A DNA stretch of 64,000 nucleotides, taken from Methylobacterium radiotolerans JCM 2831 (GTDB lineage: Bacteria; Pseudomonadota; Alphaproteobacteria; Rhizobiales; Beijerinckiaceae). Shown piece by piece: positions 33,578-42,663 of this stretch. The stretch lies in contig NC_010505.1 in NCBI RefSeq assembly GCF_000019725.1, forward strand, positions 2,282,001 through 2,346,000, written 5' to 3'. A program made the translations under genes and the position numbers. The first letter of the stretch is position 1. Every line of letters begins with the position of its first letter. Below the pieces are notes generated by a model. That model saw only the letters and a program-made list of their open reading frames with translations. It was not told where the DNA came from and did no database searches.

Positions 33578-34795
33578 ATGGACACGGTGACGACCCGCCT
33601 CTGCATCGTCGGCGGTGGCCCCGCCGGGATGATGGCCGGACTGCTCTTCGCCCGCGCGGGCATCGACGTCACCGTGCTGGAGAAGCACGCGGATTTCCTC
33701 CGCGACTTTCGCGGCGACACGATCCATCCCTCGACCCTCGACCTGATGGACGAGCTGGGCTTCACCGAGCGCTTCCGCGCCCTCCCTCAGCGCCGTGTGG
33801 AGAACTTCTCGGGCGTCGTCGACGGGCGCAGCTACCGGGTCGCCGATTTCAGCCGGCTGCCGACCCGCAACCGCTTCCTGTCCTTCATGCCGCAATGGGA
33901 TTTCCTGGATTTCCTGGCCACCGAGGCCGCCCGCTACCCGGCGTTCCGGCTGATCCGCCGCACCGAGGCGCAGGACCTGATCGAGACGGAGGGTCGAATC
34001 GCCGGCGTGCGCGCGACCGGGCCGGACGGCCGGGTCGAGATCCGGTCCGATCTCGTGCTCTGCGCGGATGGCCGTCACTCGCGGATGCGCGAACGCGCGG
34101 GCCTCGTGCCCCGGGCCTTCGGCGCGCCGATCGACGTGCTGTGGTTCCGCCTGCCGCGCCGGCACGGCGATCCCGAGGCGGCGGCGGGGCGGTTCGGCCC
34201 GGGGCGGATCCTGATCACCCTCGACCGGGGTGACATGTGGCAATGCGCCTACGTGGTGCCGAAGGGCGGCGACGCCGCGCTCCGGGCGAAGGGACTGGCG
34301 GCCTTCCGGGCCGCGGTTGCGCAGATCGCCCCGTTCCTGGCCGACCGCACCGACGCCATCGCCGCCTGGGACGACGTCAAGCTCCTGACCGTCACGGTCG
34401 ACCGGCTCGACCGCTGGCATCGCCCGGGCCTGCTCTGCGTCGGCGACGCCGCGCACGCCATGTCGCCGGTGGGCGGCGTCGGAATCAACCTCGCGATCCA
34501 GGACGCGGTGGCGGCGGCCAACCTCCTGGCCGAGCCCCTGCGGGCGGGGCGCCCCGCGGAGGCCGACCTCGCCCGGGTCCAGGCCCGGCGGATGTTCCCG
34601 GTGCGGGCCACGCAGGCGCTGCAGCGGGTGATCCAGTCCCGCGTCATCGCCGCGTCGCTCGCGGCCGACGCGCCGTTCCGGGCGCCGCTCGCCCTGCGCC
34701 TCCTCGACGCCCTGCCGCGGCTTCAGGTTCTTCCGGCGCGGATGATCGGGATGGGCGTGCGGCCCGAGCACGTGCGCGTGCCGCTGCGGGCCTGA
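33578..34795 (+). CDS. FAD-dependent monooxygenase (PHBH/UbiH-like)
   Basis: A 405-residue group A flavin monooxygenase. The FAD-binding motif CIVGGGPAGMMAGLLFARAG is at the N-terminus. DLVLCADGRHSRMRERAGLV carries the DG motif, and LLCVGDAAHAMSPVGGVGIN is the second FAD-ribityl motif. Family members hydroxylate aromatic rings using NAD(P)H and O2. The substrate is unknown, and no aromatic-degradation genes are nearby. It starts 23 bases after the CinA-type gene and follows a GGGGAGGA ribosome binding site. Confidence 0.88.
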   Translation: MDTVTTRLCIVGGGPAGMMAGLLFARAGIDVTVLEKHADFLRDFRGDTIHPSTLDLMDELGFTERFRALPQRRVENFSGVVDGRSYRVADFSRLPTRNRFLSFMPQWDFLDFLATEAARYPAFRLIRRTEAQDLIETEGRIAGVRATGPDGRVEIRSDLVLCADGRHSRMRERAGLVPRAFGAPIDVLWFRLPRRHGDPEAAAGRFGPGRILITLDRGDMWQCAYVVPKGGDAALRAKGLAAFRAAVAQIAPFLADRTDAIAAWDDVKLLTVTVDRLDRWHRPGLLCVGDAAHAMSPVGGVGINLAIQDAVAAANLLAEPLRAGRPAEADLARVQARRMFPVRATQALQRVIQSRVIAASLAADAPFRAPLALRLLDALPRLQVLPARMIGMGVRPEHVRVPLRA

Positions 34796-34831
34796 CGCCG
34801 TCTGTGCTTCGCTGCGCTCGCGTGACGGCGG

Positions 34832-35290
34832 CTACGCCCGCGCCCCGTACATCCGATCCGCCCGCCCCTCGAAGGCGTCGGTGAATTTGCGGAAGGCCCG
34901 GTCGAACATCGTGCCCATGAGGAGTCCGAGGGTGCGGCTCTTGAACTCGTAGGTGATGAAGAAGTCGACGTTGCAGCCGCCGTTCGGGTCGTCCTTGAAC
35001 AGCCAGCGGTTCTCCAAGTGCCGGAACGGACCGTCGATATACTCCGCCACGATCTTGAGGTTCGCCGGATCGAGGGTCACCCGCGTGGTGAAGCGCTCGC
35101 GGATCGCCTTGTAGCCCACGCCCATCTCGGCGATCAGCACCTGCCCGCCATCGGGCATGTCCTGCCGGCGGATCACCCGCAGGGATTCGCAGAGCGGCAG
35201 GAACTCGGGATAGCGCTCCACGTCGGCGACGAGGTCGTACATCTGCTGCGGCGTGTGCTTCACCGCGCGGGTGACCCGGAAGGACGGCAT
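34832..35290 (-). CDS. COQ10/RatA-type START-domain protein, coenzyme Q-binding
   Basis: A 152-residue protein of the polyketide cyclase/START fold: VTRAVKHTPQQMYDLVADVE, RYPEFLPLCESLRVIRRQDM, YKAIRERFTTRVTLDPANLK and ENRWLFKDDPNGGCNVDFFI. The bacterial family relates to mitochondrial Coq10, which binds and delivers ubiquinone, and to E. coli RatA/YfjG. It starts 15 bases after the lipA stop on the same strand. The lipA-coq10 pairing is frequent in alphaproteobacteria and suggests a shared transcript rather than a shared reaction. Confidence 0.92.
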   Translation of the reverse strand: MPSFRVTRAVKHTPQQMYDLVADVERYPEFLPLCESLRVIRRQDMPDGGQVLIAEMGVGYKAIRERFTTRVTLDPANLKIVAEYIDGPFRHLENRWLFKDDPNGGCNVDFFITYEFKSRTLGLLMGTMFDRAFRKFTDAFEGRADRMYGARA

Positions 35291-35305
35291 GGTGTTCGGG
35301 ATTCC

Positions 35306-36289
35306 TCAGGCCGAGAGCGCGGGCGACAGTTTGGCCAGACGCGCCGCCTGAAGTCGCGCAAAGTCCTCGCCCGCATGGTGCGACGACCGCGTCAGGGGCG
35401 TGGCCGAGACCAGCAGGAAGCCCTTGGCGTAGGCGGTGGTCTCGTAGGCCTTGAACTCGTCGGGGGGGACGAAGCGCACGACCTCGTGGTGCTTCTTCGA
35501 CGGCTGCAGGTACTGGCCGATGGTCAGGAAGTCGACGTCGGCCGAGCGCAGGTCGTCCATGAGCTGCAGCACCTCGTTCCGCTCCTCGCCGAGCCCGACC
35601 ATGATGCCGGACTTGGTGAAGATCGCCGGGTCGAGCTCCTTCACCCGCTGCAGCAGGCGCACCGAGTGGAAGTAGCGCGCGCCCGGCCGAACCGTGAGGT
35701 ACTTGGCCGGCACGGTCTCCAGATTGTGGTTGAACACGTCGGGCTTGGCGGCGACCACGACCTCGAGCGCCCCGTCCTTGCGCAGGAAGTCGGGGGTCAG
35801 GATCTCGACCGTCGTGCCGGGGCTCGCCCGCCGGATCGCCGCGATGGTGCGGGCGAAGTGCTCGGCGCCGCCGTCCCTCAGGTCGTCCCGGTCGACCGAC
35901 GTGATGACCACGTGGTGCAGGCCGAGCTTGGCGACCGAATCGGCGATCTTGTCCGGCTCGCCCAGGTCGAGGGCGTCGGGCAGGCCTGTGCGCACGTTGC
36001 AGAAGGCGCAGGCCCGCGTGCAGGTGTCGCCCATGATCATGAAGGTGGCGTGCCGCTTCTCCCAGCACTCGCCGATATTCGGGCAGCCCGCCTCCTCGCA
36101 GACCGTGACCAGCCCGTGCTCGCGCACGATCTTCTGCGTCTCGGACCAGGCCCTGGAGCCGGGTGCCTTCACGCGGATCCAGTCCGGCTTCTTGGCCTGA
36201 ACGGGCTGGTCGGGCCGGTGCGCCTTCTCGGGGTGGCGCAGGCGGACCGGCCGCGGATCGTTCTTCAGGGTGTCGAGGACGACGGCCAT
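35306..36289 (-). CDS. lipA: Lipoyl synthase
   Basis: A 327-residue radical SAM enzyme that inserts two sulfurs into protein-bound octanoyl groups, giving the lipoyl cofactor of 2-oxoacid dehydrogenases and glycine cleavage. Both Fe-S cluster sites are intact: the auxiliary-cluster motif [12 protein letters not shown] and the radical SAM motif CTRACAFC. The family segments [20 protein letters not shown] and [10 protein letters not shown] are clear, and the auxiliary cluster serine is expected near [10 protein letters not shown]. The ATG at 36289 ([11 protein letters not shown]) is chosen over the ORF start at 36313. Confidence 0.97.
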
Positions 36290-36423
36290 GGGTCGGGGGC
36301 ACACCGCGGGCAAGCGCCCCAGGGGCGCGGTCGGGATCGCCCTGACTTAAGGCCCAAGGCCGCGCGCCGCAAACCGCCGCGACGCCGGGCCGCCCCGCGG
36401 CGGTTGAGGGTGCGGGCGTTCCG

Positions 36424-37155
36424 TCAGATCCCGAGCGCCCGGACGAACAGCCCGGCCAGCACCGCCCCGACCAGGGGCGCGGCCACCGGGATCAGCGCGT
36501 AGCCCCAGTCGGAGCTGCCCTTGCCTGCGATCGGCAGCACCGCGTGGGCCACGCGCGGCCCCAGGTCGCGGGCCGGGTTGATGGCGTAGCCGGTGGTCCC
36601 GCCGAGCGACAGGCCGATGCCCCAGACCAGCATGCCGACCATGTAGGGCGCGACGGCCCGCGGGATCGCGCCGGCCGAGCCCAGCGTGGTGGTCACGAGG
36701 GCGGAGATCGTCAGGATCAGGAAGAAGGTGGCGATGATCTCGGACAGCCAGTTGGCCTTCGCCTCCCGGATCGCCGGGCCGGTGCAGAAGCAGGCGAGCT
36801 TGAGGCCGGGATCCTGGGTCGCACCCCAATGCGGCAGGTAATGGAGCCAGACGATCACGGCGCCCACGAAGGCGCCGAGCATCTGGGCCGGAATGTAGGT
36901 GGCGAGCTTGCTGTAATCGCCGGAACTGACGGCGCCCGCCACGGTGACGGCCGGGTTGATGTGGGCGTCGGCGCTGCCGGTGGCGTTGGCCACGAACACA
37001 CCGGCGAGGACCGCGAAGGCCCAGCCCGCCGTGATGGCGATCCAGCCGGCATTCTCGCCCTTGGAATGCTTGAGCAGGGCGCCGGCGACGACCCCGTCGC
37101 CGAGGACGATCAAGGTCATCGTGCCCAGGAATTCGCCCAGAAAGGGTGATGTCAT
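36424..37155 (-). CDS. glpF: Glycerol uptake facilitator (MIP family)
   Basis: A 243-residue channel with six membrane spans and two half-helices. The two NPA motifs are in DAHINPAVTVAGAV and GYAINPARDLGPRV. The aspartate after the second NPA-R (NPARD) marks the glycerol-conducting subfamily rather than water channels. It is the last gene of the minus-strand glp cluster and starts 288 bases after glpK. The ATG at 37155 follows GGGGGAGACG; the upstream in-frame ATG at 37233 lacks such a site. A palindromic repeat lies in the gap to glpK, so it may have its own promoter or reduced expression. Confidence 0.92.
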   Translation of the reverse strand: MTSPFLGEFLGTMTLIVLGDGVVAGALLKHSKGENAGWIAITAGWAFAVLAGVFVANATGSADAHINPAVTVAGAVSSGDYSKLATYIPAQMLGAFVGAVIVWLHYLPHWGATQDPGLKLACFCTGPAIREAKANWLSEIIATFFLILTISALVTTTLGSAGAIPRAVAPYMVGMLVWGIGLSLGGTTGYAINPARDLGPRVAHAVLPIAGKGSSDWGYALIPVAAPLVGAVLAGLFVRALGI

Positions 37156-37261
37156 CGTTTCGTCTCCCCCGTTCGCTGCTTTTTTGTGAGCGTTCAAAGC
37201 TTGTGCGAGCGTGTGGCCGCCGGTGGCGGTCACCGATATCTGCGCAGATCCGAATCACCTC

Positions 37262-37372
37262 CCTCATCCTGAGGCGCCGGAGCGTAGCGGAGGCCTCGAA
37301 GGAGAGCTCCAGGGGTCGCGCGGCTGGCTGGAGCCTTCCTTCGAGGAGGCTCCGTCGCACCTCAGGACGAGG
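37262..37372. repeat. Long imperfect palindromic intergenic repeat between glpK and glpF
   Basis: CCTCATCCTGAGG (37262-37274) pairs with CCTCAGGACGAGG (37360-37372) with one mismatch. Inside, GGAGGCCTCGAAGGA pairs with TCCTTCGAGGAGGCTCC. The form, with CTCATCCTGAGG ends and a TCGAAGGA core, is that of dispersed repeats common between genes in Methylobacterium and relatives. Confidence 0.7.
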
Positions 37373-37399
37373 GCGTGGGTGGGATGGAGGTGGTCACGA

Positions 37400-37438
37400 G
37401 GCCGTCAGGCCCGCACGCCGCGCGCGGGCCTGACGGCC
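37400..37438 (-). terminator. Strong hairpin after glpK
   Basis: GGCCGTCAGGCCCGC (37400-37414) and GCGGGCCTGACGGCC (37424-37438) form a perfect 15-bp stem with a 9-nt loop, six bases past the glpK stop. No U-tract follows on the minus strand, so it may terminate weakly or protect the 3' end of the glpD-glpK mRNA. Confidence 0.55.
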
Positions 37439-37443
37439 GTCCC

Positions 37444-38949
37444 TCAATCCTCGTCCGTCTTCCAGTCGAAGGAGCGCTGCACGGCCCGGCTCCAGGCGGC
37501 GGCGATGGTCTCGCGCCGGCCGGCATCCATCTTCGGCGTCCAGCGCTTGTCGACGCCCCAGTTGCGCTTGAGGTCGTCGAGCCCCTTCCAGTAGCCGACC
37601 GCAAGACCTGCCGCGTAGGCGGCGCCGAGCGCGGTGGTCTCGGCCACCTTCGGGCGCACCACCGGCACGTCGAGCATGTCGGCCTGGAACTGCATCAGCG
37701 TGTTGTTCGCGACCATGCCGCCGTCGGCGCGCAACTCCTTGACGGGGATGCCGGAATCCTTGGCCATCGCGTCCAGCACCTCGTGGGTCTGGAAGGCGGT
37801 CGCCTCCAGCACCGAGCGGGCGATGTGGCCGCGGTTGACGTAGCGGGTGAGGCCGATGATCAGGCCCCGGGCGCCCTCGTTCCAGTGCGGCGCGTAGAGG
37901 CCCGAGAAGGCCGGCACGAAGTAGACGCCGCCGTTGTCCTCGACCGTGGTGGCGAGCGTCTCGACCTCGGCGGAATCCTTGATCATGTGCAGGTTGTCGC
38001 GCAGCCACTGCACCAGGGCGCCCGTGATGGCGATCGAACCCTCCAGCGCGTAGGCCGGCTTCTGGCCGTCGAGGCGGTAAGCCAGCGTGGTGACGAGGCC
38101 GGCCTTCGACGGGACCGGCTCCTCGCCGGTGTTCATCAGCGCGAAGCAACCGGTGCCGTAGGTGTTCTTGGCCTCGCCCGGCGCGAAGCAGGTCTGGCCG
38201 AACAGGGCCGCCTGCTGGTCGCCGAGGATGCCGGCGATCGGCACGCCCGCGAACGGTGCCCGGGTCTCGCCGTAGACCTCGCTCGACGAGACGATCTTCG
38301 GCAGCATCGCCTTCGGGATGCCGAAGGTCCGGAGCATGCCCTCGTCCCATTCCAGGGTCTTGAGCGACATGAGCTGCGTGCGGCTGGCGTTGGTCACGTC
38401 GGTGACGTGGAGGCCGCCCTCGGTGCCGCCGGTGAGGTTCCAGACGAGCCACGTGTCGATGTTGCCGAACAGCACGTCGCCGGCCTCGGCCTTCGCGCGG
38501 GCACCCGCGACATGGTCGAGCAGCCAGCGGAGCTTGAGCCCGGAGAAGTAGCTCGCCAGCGGCAGGCCGGTGAGGTCGCGGAACCGGTCGCGGCCGCCGT
38601 CGCGGGCGAACTCGGCCACCAGGCGGTCGTTGCGGGTGTCCTGCCAGACCAGGGCGTTGTGCAGGGGCTTGCCGGTCTTCCGATCCCAGATCAGCGTGGT
38701 CTCGCGCTGGTTCGTGATGCCGACCGCCGCGAGGTCGGAGGGCTGGAGCCCGCCCTTCTCCAGCGCCTCGCGCATCACGCTCTGCGTCTTCGTCCAGATC
38801 TCCGTGGCGTCGTGCTCGACATGGCCGGGGGCCGGGTAGATCTGCGCGTGCTCCGCCTGGGCGAGCGCGATGACGCTGCCCTCCCGGTCGAACACGATGA
38901 AGCGGCTGCTGGTGGTACCCTGGTCGATGGCCCCGACGTAACGGCTCAT
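37444..38949 (-). CDS. glpK: Glycerol kinase
   Basis: A 501-residue FGGY kinase that makes sn-glycerol 3-phosphate from glycerol and ATP. The N-terminal phosphate-binding motif [18 protein letters not shown] is intact, as are [31 protein letters not shown] and the C-terminal FGGY-type motif [20 protein letters not shown]. It lies 55 bases after glpD and before glpF in the glp cluster, and would be controlled by GlpR through the operator upstream of glpD. Confidence 0.97.
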   Translation of the reverse strand: MSRYVGAIDQGTTSSRFIVFDREGSVIALAQAEHAQIYPAPGHVEHDATEIWTKTQSVMREALEKGGLQPSDLAAVGITNQRETTLIWDRKTGKPLHNALVWQDTRNDRLVAEFARDGGRDRFRDLTGLPLASYFSGLKLRWLLDHVAGARAKAEAGDVLFGNIDTWLVWNLTGGTEGGLHVTDVTNASRTQLMSLKTLEWDEGMLRTFGIPKAMLPKIVSSSEVYGETRAPFAGVPIAGILGDQQAALFGQTCFAPGEAKNTYGTGCFALMNTGEEPVPSKAGLVTTLAYRLDGQKPAYALEGSIAITGALVQWLRDNLHMIKDSAEVETLATTVEDNGGVYFVPAFSGLYAPHWNEGARGLIIGLTRYVNRGHIARSVLEATAFQTHEVLDAMAKDSGIPVKELRADGGMVANNTLMQFQADMLDVPVVRPKVAETTALGAAYAAGLAVGYWKGLDDLKRNWGVDKRWTPKMDAGRRETIAAAWSRAVQRSFDWKTDED

Positions 38950-39004
38950 CGTTCCCTCCCTTCATAGGCCCGACCGGTCTGCCGCCGGATCGGGTTCGAA
39001 AGCA

Positions 39005-40537
39005 TCAGGCGGCCTCGGCCCTGCGGTCGAGGTAGGCGGCGAGGCGCGCGGCGCTCTCCGCGCCGGTGCGCAGGCCGAGCTTCGACCGCCGCCACAGGAT
39101 GTCGTCGGCGGTGACCGCCCATTCCTCGGTGCGCAGGTAATCGACCTCGGCGGCGGTGAGGCCGCCGTCGAAGGCCTCGCCGAGATCCGCCATGGACCGC
39201 GCCGTCCCGACGATGTCCCGGGCCCGGGTTCCGTAGGCGCGGGCGAGCCGGCGGGCGGTCTCCTCCGGCAGGAACGGCTTCTCGGCCCTCAGCTCGGCGA
39301 GGAACCGGTCGAAATCCGCGTCCTTCATGGCGCCGCCGGGCAGGACCGCGTCGCCGGTCCAGGCCTTCTTGAGGTGCGGGAAATAGGGCTTCAGCTTCTC
39401 GAGCGCGTGCTCGGCGAGCCGCCGGTAGGTCGTGATCTTGCCGCCGAAGACCGACAGCACCGCCGCAGTCCCGCCCTGGTCCTCCACGTCGAGGACGTAG
39501 TCGCGGGTCACGGCCGAGGCGTTCTCCGCCGCGTCGTCGTAGAGCGGGCGCACGCCCGCATAGCTCCAGACCACGTCGGCCGGGGTGAGCGTCGTGTCGA
39601 AGGAGCGGTTGATGCAGCCGCAGAGATAGTCGGTCTCGCTCTCCGAGATCGTGACCGGGCCGGGCTCGCCCTCGTAGGGAACGTCCGTGGTGCCGATCAG
39701 CGTGAAGTCGCGCTCGTAGGGGATCGCGAAGATGATGCGCTTGTCGGGCTGCTGCAGGATGTAGGCCTGATCGCCGTCGAACAGGCGCTTGACCACGATG
39801 TGGCTGCCCTTGATCAGCCGCACCGCCGCGCGGCTGTTGACGCCGAGCGTGCCGCCGAGCGTCTCGCTGACCCAGGGGCCGGCGGCGTTGACGACGGCCG
39901 TCGCGCGGATCGTCCGCTCGGTGCCGCCGCGCTCGTCGCGCAAGGTCGCGGCCCAGCCGTCACCCTCACGCCGGGCCGAGACCACGCCGGTTCGGGTCAG
40001 CACCGTCGCGCCGCGCTCGCGGGCGTCCATGGCGTTTAGCACCACGAGGCGGCTGTCCTCGACCCAGCAGTCGGAATAGACGAAGCCGCGCTTCAGGCGC
40101 CGCTGCAGCGGCGCTCCGTAGGCGGAGCTGCGCAGGTCGACCCCGTGCGAGCCCGGGAGGGTGCGCAGCCGCGCGAGGTGATCGTACAGGAACAGGCCCA
40201 GCCGCAGCATCCAGGCCGGGCGCAGGCCCTCGTCGTGGGGCAGGACGAAGCGCAGGGGCCAGATCACGTGCGGGGCGAGCCGCAGCAGCCGCTCGCGCTC
40301 GGCGAGCGCCTCCCGCACCAGGCGGAACTCGTAATATTCGAGGTAACGCAGGCCGCCGTGGATCAGCTTCGTCGAGGACGAGGACGTGAAGCCCGCCAGA
40401 TCCCCGCGCTCGGCCAGCAGGACCGAAAGGCCCCGGCCGGCCGCGTCCCGGGCGATGCCCGTGCCGTTGATGCCGCCGCCGATGATCAGGAGATCGTAGG
40501 CGTCGGACGGCTCGCGCTGGCCCGGTGCTGCCGCCAT
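39005..40537 (-). CDS. glpD: Glycerol-3-phosphate dehydrogenase, aerobic FAD type
   Basis: A 510-residue membrane-associated flavoenzyme that oxidises glycerol 3-phosphate to dihydroxyacetone phosphate and passes electrons to the quinone pool. Motifs: FAD-binding YDLLIIGGGINGTGIARDAA, SSSTKLIHGGLRYLEYYEFR, the substrate region FAIPYERDFTLIGTTDVPYE and the C-terminal DxxVLPGGA region. A GGAGGA ribosome binding site precedes the ATG. It is the first gene of the glpD-glpK(-glpF) transcript, with a GlpR operator-like palindrome about 60 bases upstream. Confidence 0.97.
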   Translation of the reverse strand: MAAAPGQREPSDAYDLLIIGGGINGTGIARDAAGRGLSVLLAERGDLAGFTSSSSTKLIHGGLRYLEYYEFRLVREALAERERLLRLAPHVIWPLRFVLPHDEGLRPAWMLRLGLFLYDHLARLRTLPGSHGVDLRSSAYGAPLQRRLKRGFVYSDCWVEDSRLVVLNAMDARERGATVLTRTGVVSARREGDGWAATLRDERGGTERTIRATAVVNAAGPWVSETLGGTLGVNSRAAVRLIKGSHIVVKRLFDGDQAYILQQPDKRIIFAIPYERDFTLIGTTDVPYEGEPGPVTISESETDYLCGCINRSFDTTLTPADVVWSYAGVRPLYDDAAENASAVTRDYVLDVEDQGGTAAVLSVFGGKITTYRRLAEHALEKLKPYFPHLKKAWTGDAVLPGGAMKDADFDRFLAELRAEKPFLPEETARRLARAYGTRARDIVGTARSMADLGEAFDGGLTAAEVDYLRTEEWAVTADDILWRRSKLGLRTGAESAARLAAYLDRRAEAA

Positions 40538-40574
40538 GGTTCCTCCGGAGCCGCCCTGCTGGCGGATTGGCAGT

Positions 40575-40609
40575 ATATTGACGCAGCCCTCGGCTTTCGC
40601 AAGCGAAAA
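40575..40609 (-). promoter_or_regulatory. glpD promoter region with GlpR-like operator
   Basis: CTTTCGCAAGCGAAAA (40594-40609) has the TTCG-N4-CGAA core of GlpR sites. On the minus strand it lies just upstream of a TATACT box (about 40575-40580), overlapping the place expected for the -35 element. Binding there would block glpD transcription. A half-site ATGTTCG is at 40615-40621. Confidence 0.6.
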
Positions 40610-40621
40610 AATCGATGTTCG

Positions 40622-41443
40622 TTAGGGTTCGGCCGCGCCGTCCGCCACCGCCAGGGTGACGCCCTGGCGCTCCATGAGCGCGACGATCTCGGCCGGGGGA
40701 GGCCGGTCCGTGAAGAAGGTGTCGACCTGCTCCAGGCGCCCGACCTGGACCATCGGGCGGCGGGTGAACTTGGTGTGGTCCGCCACCAGGAAGGTCTTCC
40801 GGGCGTGGGCCAGGATCGTCTGCGTCGCCCGCACCTCCTCGTAATCGTAGTCGAGGAGCGCCCCGTCGCCGTCGATGCCGCTGATGCCGATCACCGCCAC
40901 GTCGACCCGGAACTGGCTGAGCGTGTCGCAGGTGAGCTGGCCCAGCACCGCGCCGTCGCGGTTCCGAACGGTTCCGCCCGCCACGACGATGCGGAACTCG
41001 GTCGTCTCGGCGAGGGAGATCGCCACGTTGAGGTTGTTGGTGATGATGCTGAGATCGTCGTGCCGGGCCAGCTCGCGGGCGACGGCCTCCGGCGTCGTGC
41101 CGATGTTGATGAAGACCGAGCAGTGCGACGGGATGCGGCTCGCCGCGAGGCGGCCGATGCGGCTCTTCTCCGGCAGCAGGGTCACCCGGCGGTCGGCGTA
41201 GTCGATATTCTCGACGCTGGAGGGCAGTCCCCCGCCGCCGCGGTAGCGTTCCAGCCGGCCCTCGGCGCTCAGTTCGTTGAGGTCGCGCCGGATCGTCTGA
41301 ACGGTGACGCCGAACTGCGCCGCCAGGGCCTCGATCGTCACGAAGCCGCGCTGGCGGACCGAGGCGACGATGGCGCTGCGCCGCCCCTCGACACCGGTCG
41401 CCTCGATCCTGTCGTCGGATCTCCGGTCGAGCGGTCGTGACAT
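40622..41443 (-). CDS. glpR: DeoR family glycerol-3-phosphate regulon repressor
   Basis: A 273-residue repressor. The N-terminal DeoR helix-turn-helix is GFVTIEALAAQFGVTVQTIR followed by RDLNELSAEGRLERYRGGGG. The C-terminal effector domain senses a phosphorylated sugar or polyol, with the family motifs FINIGTTPEAVARELARHDD and ADHTKFTRRPMVQVG. By gene context the effector should be glycerol 3-phosphate. The start at 41443 follows GGGAG and leaves a short Arg/Asp-rich leader before the helix-turn-helix. A perfect GlpR-type operator lies about 56 bases upstream, implying autoregulation. Confidence 0.92.
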   Translation of the reverse strand: MSRPLDRRSDDRIEATGVEGRRSAIVASVRQRGFVTIEALAAQFGVTVQTIRRDLNELSAEGRLERYRGGGGLPSSVENIDYADRRVTLLPEKSRIGRLAASRIPSHCSVFINIGTTPEAVARELARHDDLSIITNNLNVAISLAETTEFRIVVAGGTVRNRDGAVLGQLTCDTLSQFRVDVAVIGISGIDGDGALLDYDYEEVRATQTILAHARKTFLVADHTKFTRRPMVQVGRLEQVDTFFTDRPPPAEIVALMERQGVTLAVADGAAEP

Positions 41444-41498
41444 CGGTGCTCCCTCGCCTTCCGTCAGGCCGCCGCGCCGCTGTACTGATGATCGGGCG

Positions 41499-41516
41499 AT
41501 GTTCGTTTGCGAACAT
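41499..41516. promoter_or_regulatory. GlpR operator upstream of glpR
   Basis: ATGTTCG-TTTG-CGAACAT is a perfect inverted repeat that matches the E. coli GlpR consensus (ATGTTCG-N4-CGAACAT) at every arm position. It lies 56-73 bases upstream of the glpR start. Confidence 0.75.
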
Positions 41517-41636
41517 TTTCCGGGCGCCGCGGCTTTCGCGCGAGATTGAACCGCGCTGCGTCGTCCCGCAACCGGCGATCGGGCTGCAATATGCTTCAGT
41601 CCCGCGCGGCCGGCGCTTCGCCTGTGAACAGGCACG

Positions 41637-41665
41637 AAAAAGGCCTGCCGCGGGTGCGACAGGCC
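41637..41665 (-). terminator. Intrinsic terminator after the basic secreted protein gene
   Basis: On the minus strand GGCCTGTCGC-(loop)-GCGGCAGGCC is followed directly by TTTTT (41641-41637). It lies about 50 bases past the stop at 41713, in the correct orientation. Confidence 0.8.
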
Positions 41666-41712
41666 GAGCCACCCGGGCGACGCCGCCTGCGGCGCGCCCC
41701 GGTGATCGCCAC

Positions 41713-41955
41713 TCACATGTGGTGGCGCATCCGGCGATGATGCTTCATGCGCTTGTGCTTCATGCGCTTGCGCATCGTCGGACGCGCGGCCGGAGCGGCA
41801 CCCTGCTCCATCGCGGCCGCCTCACCGGCGCGCTCCATGCCGCCGCGCGGGCCGCCGGCCTGAGCGCCAGAGGCGTTGTAGGGCGAGTTACCCTGGGCGT
41901 AGGCGGAGCCCGCGAGGAGCGTCAGCGACGCGGCGGCCAACAGAAGTTTCCTCAT
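41713..41955 (-). CDS. Small secreted Met/His/Arg-rich protein, unknown
   Basis: An 80-residue protein with a signal peptide (MRKLLLAAASLTLLAGSAYA, cut before QGNSPYN). The mature part has a Gly/Ala-rich middle, and the C-terminus is dense in Met, His, Lys and Arg (MRKRMKHKRMKHHRRMRHHM). The Met-x-x-His pattern would suit copper binding, but this is only inference. A clear intrinsic terminator follows, and the cheW gene is divergent. I do not recognise a family; it resembles the other short basic secreted proteins in this window in design, not in sequence. Confidence 0.75.
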   Translation of the reverse strand: MRKLLLAAASLTLLAGSAYAQGNSPYNASGAQAGGPRGGMERAGEAAAMEQGAAPAARPTMRKRMKHKRMKHHRRMRHHM

Positions 41956-42107
41956 CGTCAATCCCTGGCGTAGACCGGCGCAGGCAAAGCGCCGCGCCTC
42001 GTCAGGCGCGTTGCCGCTGCGTCGGAAAATAAGCGGCTCAGACGAGACTTGGTTCCGCGTCATCGCGCCCGTGCGGCGCACAATTGCCGGCAGCGTTAAC
42101 TCGGCCT

Positions 42108-42656
42108 ATGTCGCGAGCCGTCCCGGCCCGGCCGCGACCGAGCAACACGGAGCGGGTGGCGGTGGCCAGCAGCGGTTCGGCCTATCTCCTGCTGGATGTC
42201 GCCGGCACCGCCTGCGCCCTGCCCCGCGGCGCGGTCGCCGAGATCCTGCCGCTCCCGGATCTGCACGCGCCGCCCGCTTCCGGCGGCTGGCTCACCGGCT
42301 TCCTCAATCTCGGCGGCACGCCGGTCCCCGTGGTCGACCTCGCGGCCCTGCTCGGCCTGCGCCCGGCCGTCGCGGCGCCAGGTCTCTACGCCCATCTCGT
42401 GCTGATGCAGGGCGGCGCCGTCGCGTATCTCGTCGATCGCGCGGCCGACCTCACGATCGTCTCGGAATCCGCGATCCGGCAGGCCGAGGCGGCCGACACG
42501 CTCAACGGCTGCGTCGCCGCCGAGCTGGTCCTCGGCGCGCGCCTCGTCCACGCGCTGGCGCCGGAGCGCCTCCTCACCGTGCAGGAACAGGTCCGGGTCG
42601 ACGCCCTGGCGCGGGCCGCCGCCGAACGTCTGGCCGCGCTGCCGCACGCCGTCTGA
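42108..42656 (+). CDS. CheW-like coupling protein (first of two)
   Basis: A 182-residue protein made of one CheW domain: YLLLDVAGTACALPRGAVAE, GWLTGFLNLGGTPVPVVDLA (core strand of the fold) and HLVLMQGGAVAYLVDRAADL. It links chemoreceptors to the CheA kinase in membrane arrays. An in-frame start at 42084 is less likely, as ATG 42108 is closest to the usual start of the domain. It is the first gene of the chemosensory operon, seven bases before cheR. A second CheW is encoded after cheR, as in Wsp-type systems where WspB and WspD flank the methyltransferase. Confidence 0.88.
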   Translation: MSRAVPARPRPSNTERVAVASSGSAYLLLDVAGTACALPRGAVAEILPLPDLHAPPASGGWLTGFLNLGGTPVPVVDLAALLGLRPAVAAPGLYAHLVLMQGGAVAYLVDRAADLTIVSESAIRQAEAADTLNGCVAAELVLGARLVHALAPERLLTVQEQVRVDALARAAAERLAALPHAV

Positions 42657-42663
42657 CCGCGCG

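Noticed and set aside
37394..38965. 523-codon frame on the glpK strand
   Set aside because: It is the same DNA as glpK read in another frame; glpK itself is complete and unmistakable.
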